DNA of 64,000 nucleotides from Artocarpus heterophyllus (taxonomy: Eukaryota; Streptophyta; Magnoliopsida; Rosales; Moraceae), in contig CM046327.1 in assembly GCA_025403435.1 (NCBI GenBank), forward strand, positions 10,904,218 through 10,968,217. Direction: 5' to 3'. The position numbers were made by a program, and so were the translations under genes. Below are positions 11,147-23,524 of this stretch, piece by piece. The notes beneath the pieces were generated by a model. That model was given only the letters and a program-made list of their open reading frames with translations. It did no database searches and was not told the origin of the DNA. Within the stretch, counting starts at the first letter, position 1. Every line of letters starts with the position of its first letter.

Positions 11147-12194
11147 ATGGTGAAATACGGGATGGCTACAGAAAGAGTTAGCTCTTCTTCCACCACCTCT
11201 GATGTTACCTCTCACCACAGAGGGAAGTCAAGTCCTTATCACAAGACACAAACTCAATGGGAACAATTATCTCCAATGGTCCCAATCTGTTATGATGTTC
11301 ATATGTGGCAAAGGGAAGGATGACTACTTATCAAGTGCACTAGCCCCTCTAAAGGCAGATGACCCAAGGTTCAAAAGCTGGAAATCAGAAAACAGTATCG
11401 TTATGTTATGGTTGATTAATTCCATGACTAACGAAATAGGAGAAAATTTGCTTCTCTATAAGAGAACAAGAGAAATCTGGGAAGCAGTGAGGGAAACTTA
11501 TTCAAATAAGGAAAATACCTCAGAGCTGTTTGAGATAGAAGGCATCCTACATGATCTCCGGCAAGGAGACTTGACAGTGACCTAGTATTTCAACACCCTT
11601 ACACGCTATTGGCAGCAAGTAGATATGCATGAAGAGCTTTCATGGAGTTGCCCTGAAGACGGAGCCAGGTATAGACAAATTGTTGAAAAGAAAAGAATAT
11701 ACAAATTCCTATTTGGGCTCAACAAAAATCTTGATGAAGTTCGAGGTAGAATTCAGGGGATGAGACCACAACTCAGTCTTCGAGAAGTTTTTTCAGAAGT
11801 TCGGAGAGAAGAAAGCAGAAAAAAGGTGATGCTGGGAACACAAACTGTCACACCTCAAGTGGAGAATTCTGCCCTTGCTACTCGTGGCCCTCAGAATCAA
11901 GGCACTGACAATCGGTAGAAGAAGGAACGACCTTTTTGTGAACATTGCCGCAAGCTCGGTCACACCAAGGAGACATGTTGGAAGATTTATGGAAAACCAA
12001 CGGATTTGAAGCACTCACGCCCGCAGAACAGAGGCAACACTGCAATCAGAGAAGAAACAGCCGAGTCCAACCTTTTTAGCAAGGAGCAGCTTGAAATTCT
12101 AAGACAACTAATCAAGGAGTCACAGGCAGCCGATTCAACCATGACAATTGGAACCGGATCCTTAGCGCAGAAAGGTATTCCAAAGGTGCCCTAA
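11147..12194 (+). pseudogene. gag of element A (broken)
   Basis: Gag would form the cytoplasmic virus-like particle of the retrotransposon. The first ~50 codons (from ATG 11147 or 11162) are in a different frame from the body, which is read from about 11202. The body contains the plant copia gag pattern (LNGNNYLQWSQSV, then REIWEAVRETYSNKEN) and a CCHC zinc knuckle near 11937-11976 (CEHCRKLGHTKETC). Stops interrupt it at 11583-11585 (after DLTVT) and 11916-11918 (before KKERPFCEHC). Both are TAG in otherwise conserved context. The frame closes at 12194, and pol resumes in another frame. Confidence 0.9.
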
Positions 12195-12211
12195 GCGCTA
12201 GAAAAGATAAT

Positions 12212-15200
12212 TTGAATTCATGGATTATTGATTCAGGAGCTACTGATCACATGACTGGAGATAGAGAGGCTCTAACAAATTTCATCCCATGTCATGAGAA
12301 CATAACAGTCAGCATAGCAGACGGATCACTCTCTAAAGTGATTGGAACCGATTCAGTACAAATTTCAAAAGACCTAACACTCAACTCTGTCCTTCTAGTA
12401 CCTCGATTAAACTGCAATTTACTATCAGTGAGTAAACTCACTCGGGATCTCAATTGTGTCACTAAATTTTCCTCAAATTCTTGTGAATTTCAGGTTTTGG
12501 ATTCAGGGAAGATGATTGGCAATGATAAGGAGTGCTTGGGGCTCTATTTACTTGAGGCAAATGATTCTTCTGAAAGGAAAGGTTATAATACTGGTTGTTT
12601 AGTGTCTGTGAGTCATGATTCAACTCCTGTTTTTCAAAAAAGGGACAATCCTATTATGATATGGCACTATAGGCTAGGACATCCAAATTTTCTGTATCTC
12701 AAGAAACTGTTTCCGTCACTTTTTAATAATAAAAGTCCAAATGAATTTCATTGTGAAATTTGTCAATTTGCAAAGCATGTTCGAAGTCCTTATCCTAACC
12801 TATCATATAGAGAATCACAACCTTTTTCATTAATCCACAGTGATGTGTGGGGACCGTCTAGGATAAAAAATATCACTGGATCTCGTTGGTTTATAACATT
12901 TATAGATGATCACACTAGACTTACATGGGTTTTCCTAATGAAAGAAAAATAAGAGGCAGGTCTGATTTTTAAAAATTCAACACCATGATTCAAACTCAAT
13001 TCCAAACCAAAATACAGATTTTGAAAACGGACAATGCAAAGGAATATTTCGCTTCGATTCTTGGTGAATACCTAATAAGTCAAGGAATAGTGCATCTAAG
13101 CTCCTGTGTTGATACACCTCAACAAAATGGTGTTGCCGAAAGAAAAAACAGACATCTCCTTGAAGTAGCCCGATCCCTCATGTTCTCTACACATGTACCT
13201 AAATAATTTTGGGGGGAAGCCATACTCACCGCAACCTACCTCATAAACAGAATGCCCTCTCAAGTTCTAAAATTCCAGACTTCGTGCCAAACCCTACTCA
13301 AAACATATCCAGCCACACATCTCATATCCTCCATCCCTCTCAAAATAATTGGATGCTCTGTTTTTGTACATACTCATAGTCAACACGGAGGAAAACTTGA
13401 TCCGAGAGCCATTAAATGCATTTTCTTGGGGTATTCCTCTTTTCAAAAAGGATACAAATGTTATTCTCCAACTACAAAGAAATTTTATAACTCCATGGAT
13501 GTTACGTTCTTTGAACACTAGTCATATTATCCTAAATCTAACATTCAGGGGGAGAGTAATTTCACACAAGAATGTCAACTTTGGGATGTCATTACAGAGA
13601 CCAGCGATTTAGATATTCCCCACACTTCATCAAATCTAGTCAATACCCAGATTGAAACTGTCCCTATCCAACAAAATGAACTCATGATCTCAAACCTTCT
13701 TGATCCACCTGCAAAAGTCTCTAACTATGATTCACCTGAAGCATCTGAACCTTCACATATTTCTTCTTCTTCTTCAACCAATGTTCAGCCAAGTGAAATT
13801 CCTAGTCTCCGTTCCCCAGATGCTACTCAAGCCAAACACAACAAAGACCTTATCACTTATTCTAGAAGAAAAAAGAACCAGAGGGAGATAGAGCACCAAG
13901 TACCACCTATGCAGATCCAAGAATTGGAACCGGATTCAAGATCAAAAGATCCACAAGGTAATTCTAATCCCGAGTCTTCCAATGATAGTAATCTTCCTAT
14001 TGCAATAAGAAAGGACGTTAGAGAATGTACAAAGCATCCAATCTATAACTTTGTGTCATATCAAGGGCTTTCTAATAAGTACAAGGGCATTTGTGGCAAG
14101 TCTGGATCAAACACAGATTCCTAACTCCATACAAGAAGCTCTCACAATACCAAAATGGAAGGCTGCTGTTGAAGAAGAAATTCGAGCACTAGAGAAAAAT
14201 GGAACATGGAAGATCACTGAGCTGCCACCTGGAAAACGACCTGTAGGATGCAAATGGGTCTTCACAATTAAATACAAAGAAGATGGAAGTGTTGATCGAT
14301 TCAAGGCTCGACTTGTTGCAAAAGGTTTCACACAATCCTATGGAATTGATTATGAAGAAACCTTCGCTCCTGTAGCCAAACTGAATACTGTCTGAGTTCT
14401 CCTATCTCTAGCAGCAAATCTTGACTGGCCACTTCATCAATTAAATGTCAAAAATGCTTTCCTTAATGGAGACCTGACAGAAGAAGTCTATATGAGCATT
14501 CAACCTGGATTTGAAACACAAGCAACAATCAACAAAGTTTGTCGACTGAAGCGATCCTTGTACGGACTCAAACAATCTCCAAGAGCCTGGTTTGACAGAT
14601 TCACAAGAGTAATCAAGCAGTATGGATATCTACAATGTCAGACAGATCACACCCTCTTTGTTAAACATTTATCCGAAGGAAGAATTACCATTCTTATCGT
14701 TTATGTGGATGATATTATTTTAACAGGAGATCATATGCAAGAGATAAGCACACTCAAAAGCCTACTAGCCAGAGAATTTGAAATAAAAGATTTGGGAAAC
14801 CTCAGGTACTTTCTTGGAATGGAAATAGCTCGGTCAAAAGCAGGAATCTCAGTTTCTCAAAGGAAATATGTTATGGATCTTCTAAAAGAGACTGGAATGA
14901 TCGGATGCAAGCCAGCTAACACTCCCATGGACTCAACAATTAAATTAGGAACCAAAGAAGATTGTGCACCAGTAGATAAAGGCAGATATCAAAGACTTGT
15001 GGGAAAACTTATATATTTATCTCACACAAGACCAGACATTGATTTTTCTGTTAGTGCGGTGAGTCAATTCATGAACAATCCGAATGAAGAACACATGGAG
15101 ACAGTTTATAGGATCCTGAGGTATTTAAAACTGACACCAAAAAAGGGCTTGTATTTCAAGAAATCAACAGACAAAGGTATAAAGTTATACAGTGATGTTG

Positions 15201-15658
15201 ATTGGGCAGGATGAGTAACAGATCTAAGATCAACTTCTGGCTATTGCACATTTGTATGGGGAAACCTAGTCACATGGCGTAGCAAGAAACAATCTGTTGT
15301 GTCAAGAAGCAGTGTAGAAGCCGAATTTAGAGCAATGGCACATGGTATATGTGAAGGAATATGGCTGCGAAGACTTTTAAAGGAGTTAAGGTTTGAAGTT
15401 GAAGAACCTATGAAGATGTTTTGCGACAATCAGTCAGCTATAAGCATCGCAAAGAATCCTGTGCATCACGATAGGACGAAGCATGTAGAGATTGATCGAC
15501 ATTTTATAAAGGAAAAAATCGAAGAAGGAGTAGTCAAGTTACTACATCAGCCAACCAGTCTTCAGATAGCTGACATCCTCACCAAGGCTCTACCAAGAAA
15601 GAACTTTGAAGATTTAAACTCCAAGCTCGGCTTAATTAATATTTACAGCCAAGCTTGA
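12212..15658 (+). pseudogene. pol of element A: protease, integrase, RT, RNase H (broken)
   Basis: Protease has the active-site motif DSGATDHM near 12230. The GAG-pre-integrase zinc site follows (WHYRLGHPN and CEICQFAKH), then the integrase core with HSDVWGP, DDHTRLTWVF, TDNAKEYF and TPQQNGVAERKNR. Reverse transcriptase runs from about 14130 (WKAAVEEEIRALEKN, KARLVAKGF, LKQSPRAWFDRF) with the catalytic YVDDIILTG near 14703. RNase H has a degenerate DVDWAG, then SRSSVEAEFRA, FCDNQSAISIA and RTKHVEIDRHFIKEK. Stops lie at about 12950, 13204, 13519, 14393 and 15212, and the frame changes near 12955 and 14060-14120. The protein would end at TGA 15656-15658, next to the polypurine tract. Catalytic residues survive in most domains. 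Confidence 0.93.
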
Positions 15659-15665
15659 GGGGGAG
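15656..15665 (+). other. Polypurine tract of element A
   Basis: The purine run GAGGGGGAG abuts the 3' LTR and is the expected plus-strand primer. It overlaps the pol stop codon. Confidence 0.85.
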
Positions 15666-15989
15666 TGTAGAATATTGTAGACTTAATTAGTGTCCTAGCT
15701 ATCAAATTTGATGATTAGTCATTAGCTGTGAAATTTGATGATTAGTGTCCTAGGATATTGCTGAGATTATGGGCTGATTTGATGACTGATTATGGGTTGA
15801 TTTGATGGCTGATTATGGGCTGATTTGATGGCTGATTTGATGCTTTCTTGATTTGTAGCAATTACTATTATTTAAGAGATTTGTTAGGAGAATTGTTAGG
15901 ATTTTCTAGATGAATAATCTCCTATAAAAGGGGCTGTATTGTATGTTAATCATCAGAGGAATAAAAATAAAAACTTCTCAATTTCCTCA
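15666..15989 (+). repeat. 3' LTR of element A
   Basis: Same ends as the 5' LTR but 324 bp long. The extra 46 bases are two more copies of a 23-bp unit containing CTGATTATGGGCTGATTTG, at about 15763-15840. TATA box TATAAAAG is at 15923-15930. Confidence 0.93.
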
Positions 15990-15994
15990 AATTG
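15990..15994. repeat. Target site duplication AATTG of element A, right copy
   Basis: Matches 10815-10819 exactly. Confidence 0.9.
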
Positions 15995-16046
15995 GATGGA
16001 AAAATGTACCAAATAGTTTTATTAATTGATTAGTAAATAATATCGG

Positions 16047-17412
16047 ATATATTAAAAAAGTAAAATAAATAGCATATTAAGCATAAAGTCCAATTTACAA
16101 TGTAGAAGAAACTCAAAATACTCTTCATTTTTTATAAATTTATCATTTTTTCTCACTTTTCTTCCCTCTTCTCTTCCATTCTCCCTCTTTTTGCGTCATA
16201 TTTACGAACTAGACATCACGATGTCGTCGATGCATTGGCTGTTGACGTTGCTGTTGTGTCCGTTCGATCGACTTTACCAACCCTTTTCCCCATCGATGTC
16301 GCTGCTCTGTCACGACCGAGGAGAGGCCGAAGTCGAATCATCGCTATTGAAGCTCTCTCTCGCTTAGTTCGCTATGGCCGGGAAGCTAGACATTGGCGAC
16401 AATATCTAACTTTGCGATGAACCTTGGTGCCACAAAGCCGCGATGAAACCTCATGAAGCTTTTCATCAATGGAAGATCAGAGAAGCTCTTCTCTGTCGCG
16501 ATCTTCTTTCATCTTCTTTCTCAATGGCAAATCTAAAGATGCTCAACGACGACTGATTACAGCGATAACGATGCAGAGAAGGTCGACCAAGCTTGTGTTT
16601 GTGGCTCGATGGTGATGTGGGGCTAGGCAGTGAAGGTTCGTAGTCTTGTGCACTGGTTCGTCAAGGGAGGCCGTTACCGTCAACTTTTGTCAAACTATAG
16701 GTGAAGGTTTGTAGACCACTGACGTCTAAAGAATTTTGAAGCATGTTGTGTTGCAGGACGCGTGACGACGACGAAGGCGAAGGCCAGAGTTGTTGTTGTG
16801 CTGTGTTGTTTTTTTTTTTTCTTCTTTTTGTTTTTTGTGGTGTTTGATTGCCGTCGGCGACATCATCAATACTGGTGATGTCAGGTCATGTAGCTGGAAA
16901 ATACGGTAATTTTGAGATACATTTAATTTATCAAAAAATGTGTGTTACACACAAAATGTTATATTTCCTTGTCGCAGTCGACATCGTTGGTGTTTATGAT
17001 GTCGGACACGTTGCCAATAAAATTTTATATTTATTAAAAAATATTATATTTTCACTAAAGCATTGTTAAATTTTTATATTTATTAGAAAATTTAAAAATA
17101 TTATATTTGTAGAAGAATATTGTATTTTTTAACCGTTGATGACTTTGTTAGTAAATTTTTGTATTTACTAAAAGATATTATATTTCTTGGTTGTTGGTAA
17201 TGTCATCGATACCGGTGGTAACGTCCAACAATATTGTTGGTCAATTTTTATATTTACTGTATTTCCACTGGAATACAGTATTTCCAAGCTGCCAGCATCA
17301 AGAGATGAAGAGGGAAAAAAGGCCTGCATATTATAGGGTTTTTATTCTCAATTTTTGATTACATAAATCTAAATTCTAATGGTGTGCTATTAACAATACA
17401 TTTTAAAAACAC
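16047..17412. repeat. Unclassified repeat with degenerate tandem tail, copy 1
   Basis: A pyrimidine-rich left part (16130-16200) leads into a GC-richer block with many CGAT/GTCG words (16200-16790). After it comes an AT-rich tail (about 16845-17290) that repeats TTTTTATATTTATTA and ATATTATATTTC words, alternating with GTCGG/CGTTGGT words. The same architecture recurs at about 52560-54230. Possible weak terminal inverted repeats lie near 16047 and 17412. The short open frame 16235-16420 in the GC-rich block has no recognised similarity. It may be a nonautonomous DNA transposon; the class is unknown. Confidence 0.45.
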
Positions 17413-18495
17413 ACCACATAATTTACTAATTGAAACACTAATTATGTTGTTTAGCTCCTCCAGATCATTTTGTTGAACTACTTACAAAAGCTGTAGCTGG
17501 GCTTGGCCTGATGTTGGTGTCCTCGTCCTATAGACCTTTTGTAAGCCCAACATAATGTGAATAAATTACACTACACAATAAAATTATTATGGTGAGATTG
17601 AAATTAATTTGAAAATATCTATAATTACATAATAATTATCACAATAATATTATACTTTATACTATGTAATTACATAATAATTATCTAATATCATTTTGCC
17701 TCATATATAAAATATTCACAAATTAGAGCCATATTTAAATTCTATAATCATAATTATGTCAGATGTACCATTAACCCAAATATACTAATAAATTAGTAAA
17801 CGTTATACTACATGATAAATTTATAAGAGTGAAACCAAAATATAATTTGTTGAACTATTTTAGTATTAGAAAAATTGCATAGTAATTATTAAAAATGATA
17901 TTTTCATCTTATACAATAAAATTATATAGTAATTACCATAAAGATCTAAATTTTTGCTATTTGTATAATAATTTTTTTTTGCTATATTTCAACATTACTA
18001 ATAAGATTTTTTGGTTAGTAAAAAAAAATTTGGTATATGTTTAAATTACCACTGGATTACATCAGAAAACCAATGTCAAGTAAAGCAAGCTATCTTACTT
18101 AAGAGGAAAAAGTAATTTTACTTTTCTGTAGAACTGCTCATTTAATCTTATTGGCATTGTGCCTATAAAAGATATGTCACAATTATAATGTACGTGCATT
18201 TGTTTTGTTTACTCTTGATGGGTTCATATGATCAATCATGTAGAAAGAATTATAATAATATAATATATAGAACTGGGGTGACAAACAGTATAGTTGTTGA
18301 ATAAGATGATCATAATTCACTTTACAGGTTTTAACTTCAATATTGAGCAATTTCTTTGCATATTTTAACTTTGGTTGAATACAATAAATCAATACATTTT
18401 AATTAATCTAAATGGTATAAGCTGTACACATCTTATTCCTGAAATTTCATTGTACCTAATAACTTGAAAAGAATGTTTGCATGTGGATATTTCAT
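17413..18495. other. AT-rich intergenic DNA
   Basis: Very AT-rich with no coding potential visible. The minus-strand open frame at 18183-18392 is not supported. Confidence 0.5.
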
Positions 18496-18888
18496 TGTTG
18501 GAAAATTGTCCCACAACAAAACTTTTAAAAACTAAAATTCACACCTCTTTATAAAAACAACTCAAAGAATCGAACACTCAACACTATTAAGAAGCTTTGC
18601 TTCTTACTTATCACTCAGAAAACTATTGCTTATTCTATTTTTCTTTCTCTTGCTTTTGAGGCTTAGAATTCAAGTTAAGAGAGGTATTATATATGAGGAA
18701 ATCTAATAAAATCCTATGATTAAGCAATTCACTGTTATTTAGAGTCATACAAATAAAGACTCACAACTCATTCTCCACGTTGATTTGCTGCTGCAAATAA
18801 TTAAATACAGCTCACCTCATACGCATCTCTTGAATGAGCTTGGGCTTTAGACTTTGACATGCTTTAAAAAAAGTTTATACTTACAACA
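18496..18888 (-). repeat. 3' LTR of element B
   Basis: On the minus strand it begins TGTTGTAAGTATAAACTT and ends TTTTCCAACA (393 bp). It is preceded by a polypurine tract, AAGGGGGAG, at about 18889-18897. It aligns end to end with the LTR of element C at 27593-27984, though substantially diverged. Confidence 0.85.
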
Positions 18889-18924
18889 CTCCCCCTTAAA
18901 CTTGTTTTAAAATGCCAAATAAAT

Positions 18925-21905
18925 TTCCAGTTCTCATAAAATCCTTTTACTTAAATAGCTTAAGAAAAATATTTGCAAGTTGATTTTGTGATCTCACAAA
19001 CATCAGACGTACCTCCTTTCTTATGATGAATTCTTTTATGAAGTGGTAGCAATTATCAATATGCTTGCTTTGATCATGAAACACTAGATTATTGGCCAAA
19101 GCTACTGCTGACTTGCTGTTAACACAAATCTTAGTTGACTCTTTTTTTGTTATACCTAGTTCCTTCAATAAGTTTCTTAGCCAAATTGCATTGCAAACAT
19201 GTAATGTAGTAGACACGCACTCAGCTTTACATGTTGAGAGGGTGATAATTAGTTGCTTCTTTGACATCCAAGTGAAGGCGGTGTCTTCAATGAAAAACAC
19301 AAATCCTGTTGTGCTTTTTTAATCATCAATATCTCTGGCCCAATCACTATCATTGTATCCAACAAACTTGTAATCATTAGAAATCTAATAGAATAAACAA
19401 AATTGATTTTACCTTTTAGATATCAGAGAATTCACTTTGCAACCTTGGAATGCATGATTGTTGAAGTTTCCATGTAGCAACTCATAAGTTTAGTCGTACA
19501 GAGAATATCATGCTGTGTACATGTACAATATCGTAAACATCCAACCAAGCTCTAAGAAAGTGTTAATTCTACCTTTTCTCCTTTATCCTCTTTGGATATT
19601 TGATTCCATACTCTACCGGTGTGATTATCTGTTCCAATCATCCATATTGAATTTTTTGAGGATGTTGTTTGTGTAGTCTTCTTGTGAGATGAAAATCCAG
19701 ACTTCCCTTTGGTTATCTTCAGTGCCGAGATGGTATGCCATCAACTCAATATTTGTCATCTCGAATTCTTTTGCATAATTTTTTTTAACTCTATTAAAAT
19801 ATTAGGGTTGATTCCAATAATTATCAAATAATCCATATATAAGCAAACAATCAGCACTTCTCCATCTTTGATCTTGATGTAGAGAGTATACTCATAAAAA
19901 CACTTGGTGAAGTCATTCTCTTAGAAGTACTTGTCGATCTGACAATTTCATGCTCTTGGCACTACCTCAATTTGCAAAAAGCCTTTTTTAACTTTAACAA
20001 CATGTCATCTTGCCCTTTGACTTTCTAGCCTAATGGATATTGGATGTGGACTTCTTGTTCAAGAATTCCATTTCAAAAGGAAGATTTTACATCCATTTGA
20101 TGTATCTTTCACTTATTTTGAGCCTCCAAATAAGTGATTGGTCTAACAGTTTCCAAGCAAGAAATAGGAGAAAATACCTCATCAGTCAATTCTAGCTCTT
20201 TGATTATAGCCTTCTGTAACTAGCCTCACTTTGTATCATTTAGTCTCTCCCTTAGCACCATCTTTATCTATACACCCACTTCACACCAATAACATTGTGT
20301 CCTTTGAGAAGTGAAGAGAGTTTGCATGTCTCATTCTTCTTGACGGCATTGATTATTTCATCCATAGCATGTCTCTAATTTTCATCCTGCACAGCATCTT
20401 GGAAGTTCAATGGCTCACAATCGACAAAGAGGTAAAGGATTATGAGAATTTCAAGGCTTTCAGTCACTTTATAGAGATCCTTAAGACTTCTTTTACATTA
20501 TTCATTTGTTTCATGGTGGTAAATTTCCATCATCGATTATTGTCGGCGAAGCAGGTGGTGTAGTCTACTCTTTGGTTACTTGTTCCATCCTTGGTTACTC
20601 CCCTTCTTCTTTTTCAAAGTAAGGAAAGAAGTTGAAGTCATTTATAGAGCCAAAATTCTATTCTTCTTCTTCATCAAACATCACATCTCAATTAGTTGCA
20701 ATCTTCTTTGGATTAGGATTGTACAACTTATAGCCCTTGGAGTTGGTGTTATAGCCGATGAACATGAACTTCTTGCTTTCATCATCCAGCTTACTTTGTT
20801 GTTCACCATGTACATGCGCATGACTCTTAGATGAGGAGTGCCAAACTTTATTTTGCTCCATGCTTTTTGCGATGTCTTTCCCCACAGAGTTCTTGTTGGA
20901 GACTGGTTGTATAAGTAAATTACACATGCTACAACTTCTACCTAGAACTCCTTAGGTAATCTCTTGCTTTTGAGCATGCTTTGCATTACGTTAAGGATAG
21001 TTTTGTTCTTTCTTTTAGCTACACATTTTGCTGGGGGGATCTCGAATCTATTAGGGACCATCGAATCTCAAATTCTTCATAGAACTCTCGGAATACCTTG
21101 GAAGTGAACTCTCTTCCTTGGTTCAATCTCATGGCTTTGATCTTTAGACCGTTTTCATTTTCTACAACCACTTTTAACTTCTTAAATATTCTAAGTACTT
21201 CTGATTTATGCTTTAAGAAATATACCATGTTTTTCTTAAGAAATCATCAATAAAGAGCAAAAAGCAATTATTGTGACCAAGTGATCTTGTTTTAATTGGT
21301 CCACAAACATCCCTATGTATAAGCTTAAGCAGTTTTTGGGCTTTTAATGTTGACTCATTTGAAAATCTTTTCTAGTTTGCTTCCCTAGCAGACATCTTTC
21401 ACACAATTGGTTGGGATGATTGATCAAAGACAAACCTCTCACTATCTCCTACTTGGAAAATAGTTCTAGCCTATCTAAATTTAGATGCCCAAATCTCAAA
21501 TGCAAAAGCCAAGATGAATCTTTATAGCACGCCTTAAGACATTTTGCCACATTGTTTTGAATGTTGAGCAAGAACATTCTATTTCTTGACATGAGCACCT
21601 TAGCAATCAAGTCACTCATATTGTCTCTTATAGAAAGGTTGTTGTCCTAAATTCAAAATAGTTGTTTTCCTAATAAGCATATGATAAATGTTTGAAAAGA
21701 ATTAATGTCTTCCATCTTTTGAGTAGATCAGAATTTTACCTCTTCCTTTTACCAGTATCTTGGAATCATCTCTGAAAGAAACAGTGCCATAATACCACTG
21801 GCTAATTCATCAAGCCCTACAAACATCGTTCGTTGTCCACACATATGATTGCTAGCACCGATATCAAGATACCATGTGTGTCATAACCTTTATTCATTTC
21901 GTTGC
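18925..21905 (-). pseudogene. pol of element B (heavily broken)
   Basis: Minus-strand remnants lie in order. Protease is near 21840-21905 (WYLDIGASNHMCG; one Gly/Ser position is changed). A zinc-site remnant is near 21380-21430 (HPNQLCERCLLGKQ). Integrase is at about 21019-21228 (FTSKVFREFYEEF, SPQQNV) with its C-terminal part at about 20688-20927 (FIGYNTNSKGYKLYNP). Reverse transcriptase is spread over about 19350-20450, where the catalytic YVDD is altered to YMDY near 19810. RNase H is at about 18947-19300 (STCKAECVS, KICVNSKSAVALANN, DQSKHIDNCYHFIKE). Stops and frameshifts separate all parts. Confidence 0.85.
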
Positions 21906-21984
21906 ATGCTAGTAGCAAAATGTCATATTCTTCATTCTCGCTCTCCATATAGTTAGCTTTCTTCTAAACTTTGTTGCTTATAGC

Positions 21985-22899
21985 CTAACATTATGAGGCA
22001 TAATGGCCATATTTTTGACAATTATGACATTCAACATTAGATTTGTCATATTTTGCATTTGAATGTGTGCTTCCACAACCTATTGTTGAGCTTTCTTTTC
22101 TTTCAAAGTAGTTACAATAGTTGTTGTTGCTGTTGTTGTTAAAATTCCATCCTTGTCCCTAACCTTGACTTGTCCCCCTTGTCTTTGGCCTCTACCATGA
22201 CCACATTGGCTTCTATTATTACTGGAGCCTTCTTTTTTCTTCACAAATAGAGCTTCGTCTTGAAGAGTTGTTACATGACCACTTTCTTCTTTTTCTTCTT
22301 CTCTTTATATGCTTGCAATGGCCCAAATTTGTTGCCGATGTTCATTTCTGACAATTCCTTAGTTTCTTCAATTCTCATAATAATGTGCTTGAATTTTTGG
22401 TCTTATGAGCAGAGTATCTTTTAAATGATTGTCGCATCAAATAACTTTTTGCCTTTTTTCTTTTATTTAGATGAAAACAACAAGAACTTTAGAGAAATAA
22501 TCAAAATGGGACTCACTGCTTTCATGTGCAAAAGATTCAAATTCACTTATTAAAGCTTGGAGACATACCTTTCTTTCTTTCTTTCTTTTTACCCTTGTAA
22601 GAAGTTTGAAGCTTTTCCCATCCTTCTTTGGAGGAAGATAAACTTGAAATCTTTTCAAAGCCATCATTATCTAATTGATAAATGAGATAGAGAGATTTTA
22701 GTCTCTCTTACTCGAGTTTTTTAGACAATTTTTGAGTTTGGGTTAAAGTGGCCTTATTCTTTGCAGAACTATAACTATTTTCCATAACTTTCCATACGTC
22801 ACCTGGACCTAAAAGCGCCTTTATCTTGATGCTCTAATTAACAAAATTGTTATTGTTGAGTGTCAGGACTTGGAAGGATGCTATACCATTGTTTGCCAT
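21985..22899 (-). pseudogene. gag of element B (broken)
   Basis: The start ATG (minus strand, 22897-22899) is preserved in the context MANNG. The body has GPGDVWKVMENSYS, then a Q/K-rich region and a CCHC zinc knuckle near 21995-22050 (CHNCQKYGHYAS, followed by a stop where a residue before the last Cys is expected). Stops occur throughout. Confidence 0.8.
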
Positions 22900-23246
22900 A
22901 ACTCTTAATAGAGTAAAATCTTGGCAATTTTGACCATACGAATGCATCTGGAACACCAAAATATCTTAAGAGGAAATCATGTGAAAATTAAGAATTTTGG
23001 TCAAGAGTCAATGCTCGGTCATTAGCTTGATGACTTGGTCATACAGCTTGACTCTGTCTGACTCAGCTCAACTCATTAAGTTGACTCAATTTGAGTTGTA
23101 ACTTTAGACAGCATGTGCGGGTATGCTTGGACTTCAATCGGGCTAATTTTTAAGGCTGCTCATTCATCTCGTTGTGTTCTTCATGTTGCTATGTTGTAGT
23201 ACTGGTTTTGGCACAAATTTCCTTACACTTTGATACCAAAATCAAA

Positions 23247-23254
23247 TGATACCA
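23247..23254 (-). other. Primer binding site of element B
   Basis: On the minus strand TGGTATCA lies three bases inside the LTR end at 23258, as expected for Met-tRNA priming. Confidence 0.7.
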
Positions 23255-23257
23255 ATT

Positions 23258-23521
23258 TGTTGGAAATGTGTCAAGACCAAGCTTTTAAAGAGTTTTGATT
23301 GAGTGAAGACCATGTAAAGCCGTTTGACCAAGTCGTTAAAAAAATTGATTGAGCCATCTAACCAAGCCGTTAAGTCATATAAATAGAAGGAGCAATAGCT
23401 TTCTAAAGAATGATAAGTGAAAAGCAAAACTTCTAAGAGTGTTAAGTGTTTAAGTTGTTTTTCTAAATGGTTTTGAATTTTAGTGTTAAAAAGTTTTGTT
23501 TTGTGTTGCAAATTTTCAATA
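23258..23521. repeat. Head-to-head LTR junction shared by elements B and C
   Basis: The left edge is TGTTGGAAATGTG, the reverse complement of a copia LTR 3' end (CACATTTCCAACA), directed to element B. The right part, from about 23390 to 23521, matches the 3' end of the element C LTR on the plus strand (AGTGATAAGTGA-like, GAATTTTAG, GTTTTGTGT). Each side is followed by a 3-base spacer and a Met-tRNA primer site pointing outwards. The segment is 264 bp, less than one full LTR, so both LTRs are truncated and fused in inverted orientation. Confidence 0.65.
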
Positions 23522-23524
23522 AAG

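Larger units (their letters stand above)
10820..15989 (+). mobile_element. Ty1/copia LTR retrotransposon A, structurally complete, coding broken
   Basis: This 5,170-bp element has, in order, 5' LTR, Met-tRNA primer site, gag with zinc knuckle, protease, integrase, reverse transcriptase, RNase H, polypurine tract and 3' LTR, flanked by a perfect 5-bp target duplication. The domain order (integrase before reverse transcriptase) defines Ty1/copia. The LTRs differ by about 8 substitutions over 278 aligned bases by my count, plus a 46-bp length difference, so insertion looks fairly recent. The coding region nevertheless carries many in-frame stops and reading-frame changes, so this copy cannot make its own proteins. 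Confidence 0.95.
18496..23257 (-). mobile_element. Decayed Ty1/copia element B (minus strand)
   Basis: Read on the minus strand, the order is primer site (23247-23254), gag, protease, integrase, reverse transcriptase, RNase H, polypurine tract and 3' LTR (18496-18888). The 5' LTR survives only as part of the junction at 23258-23521. Every domain is broken by stops and frame changes, so this is an old copy. It is the inverted partner of element C, with which it shares clear similarity along its length. Confidence 0.85.

Noticed and set aside
10820..15989. Element A as an active retrotransposon
   Set aside because: The LTRs, primer site and purine tract are intact, but stops and frame changes in gag and pol rule out self-encoded activity.
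16235..16420. Short Arg-rich open frame in the GC-rich block
   Set aside because: Lies inside the unclassified repeat and shows no recognised similarity.
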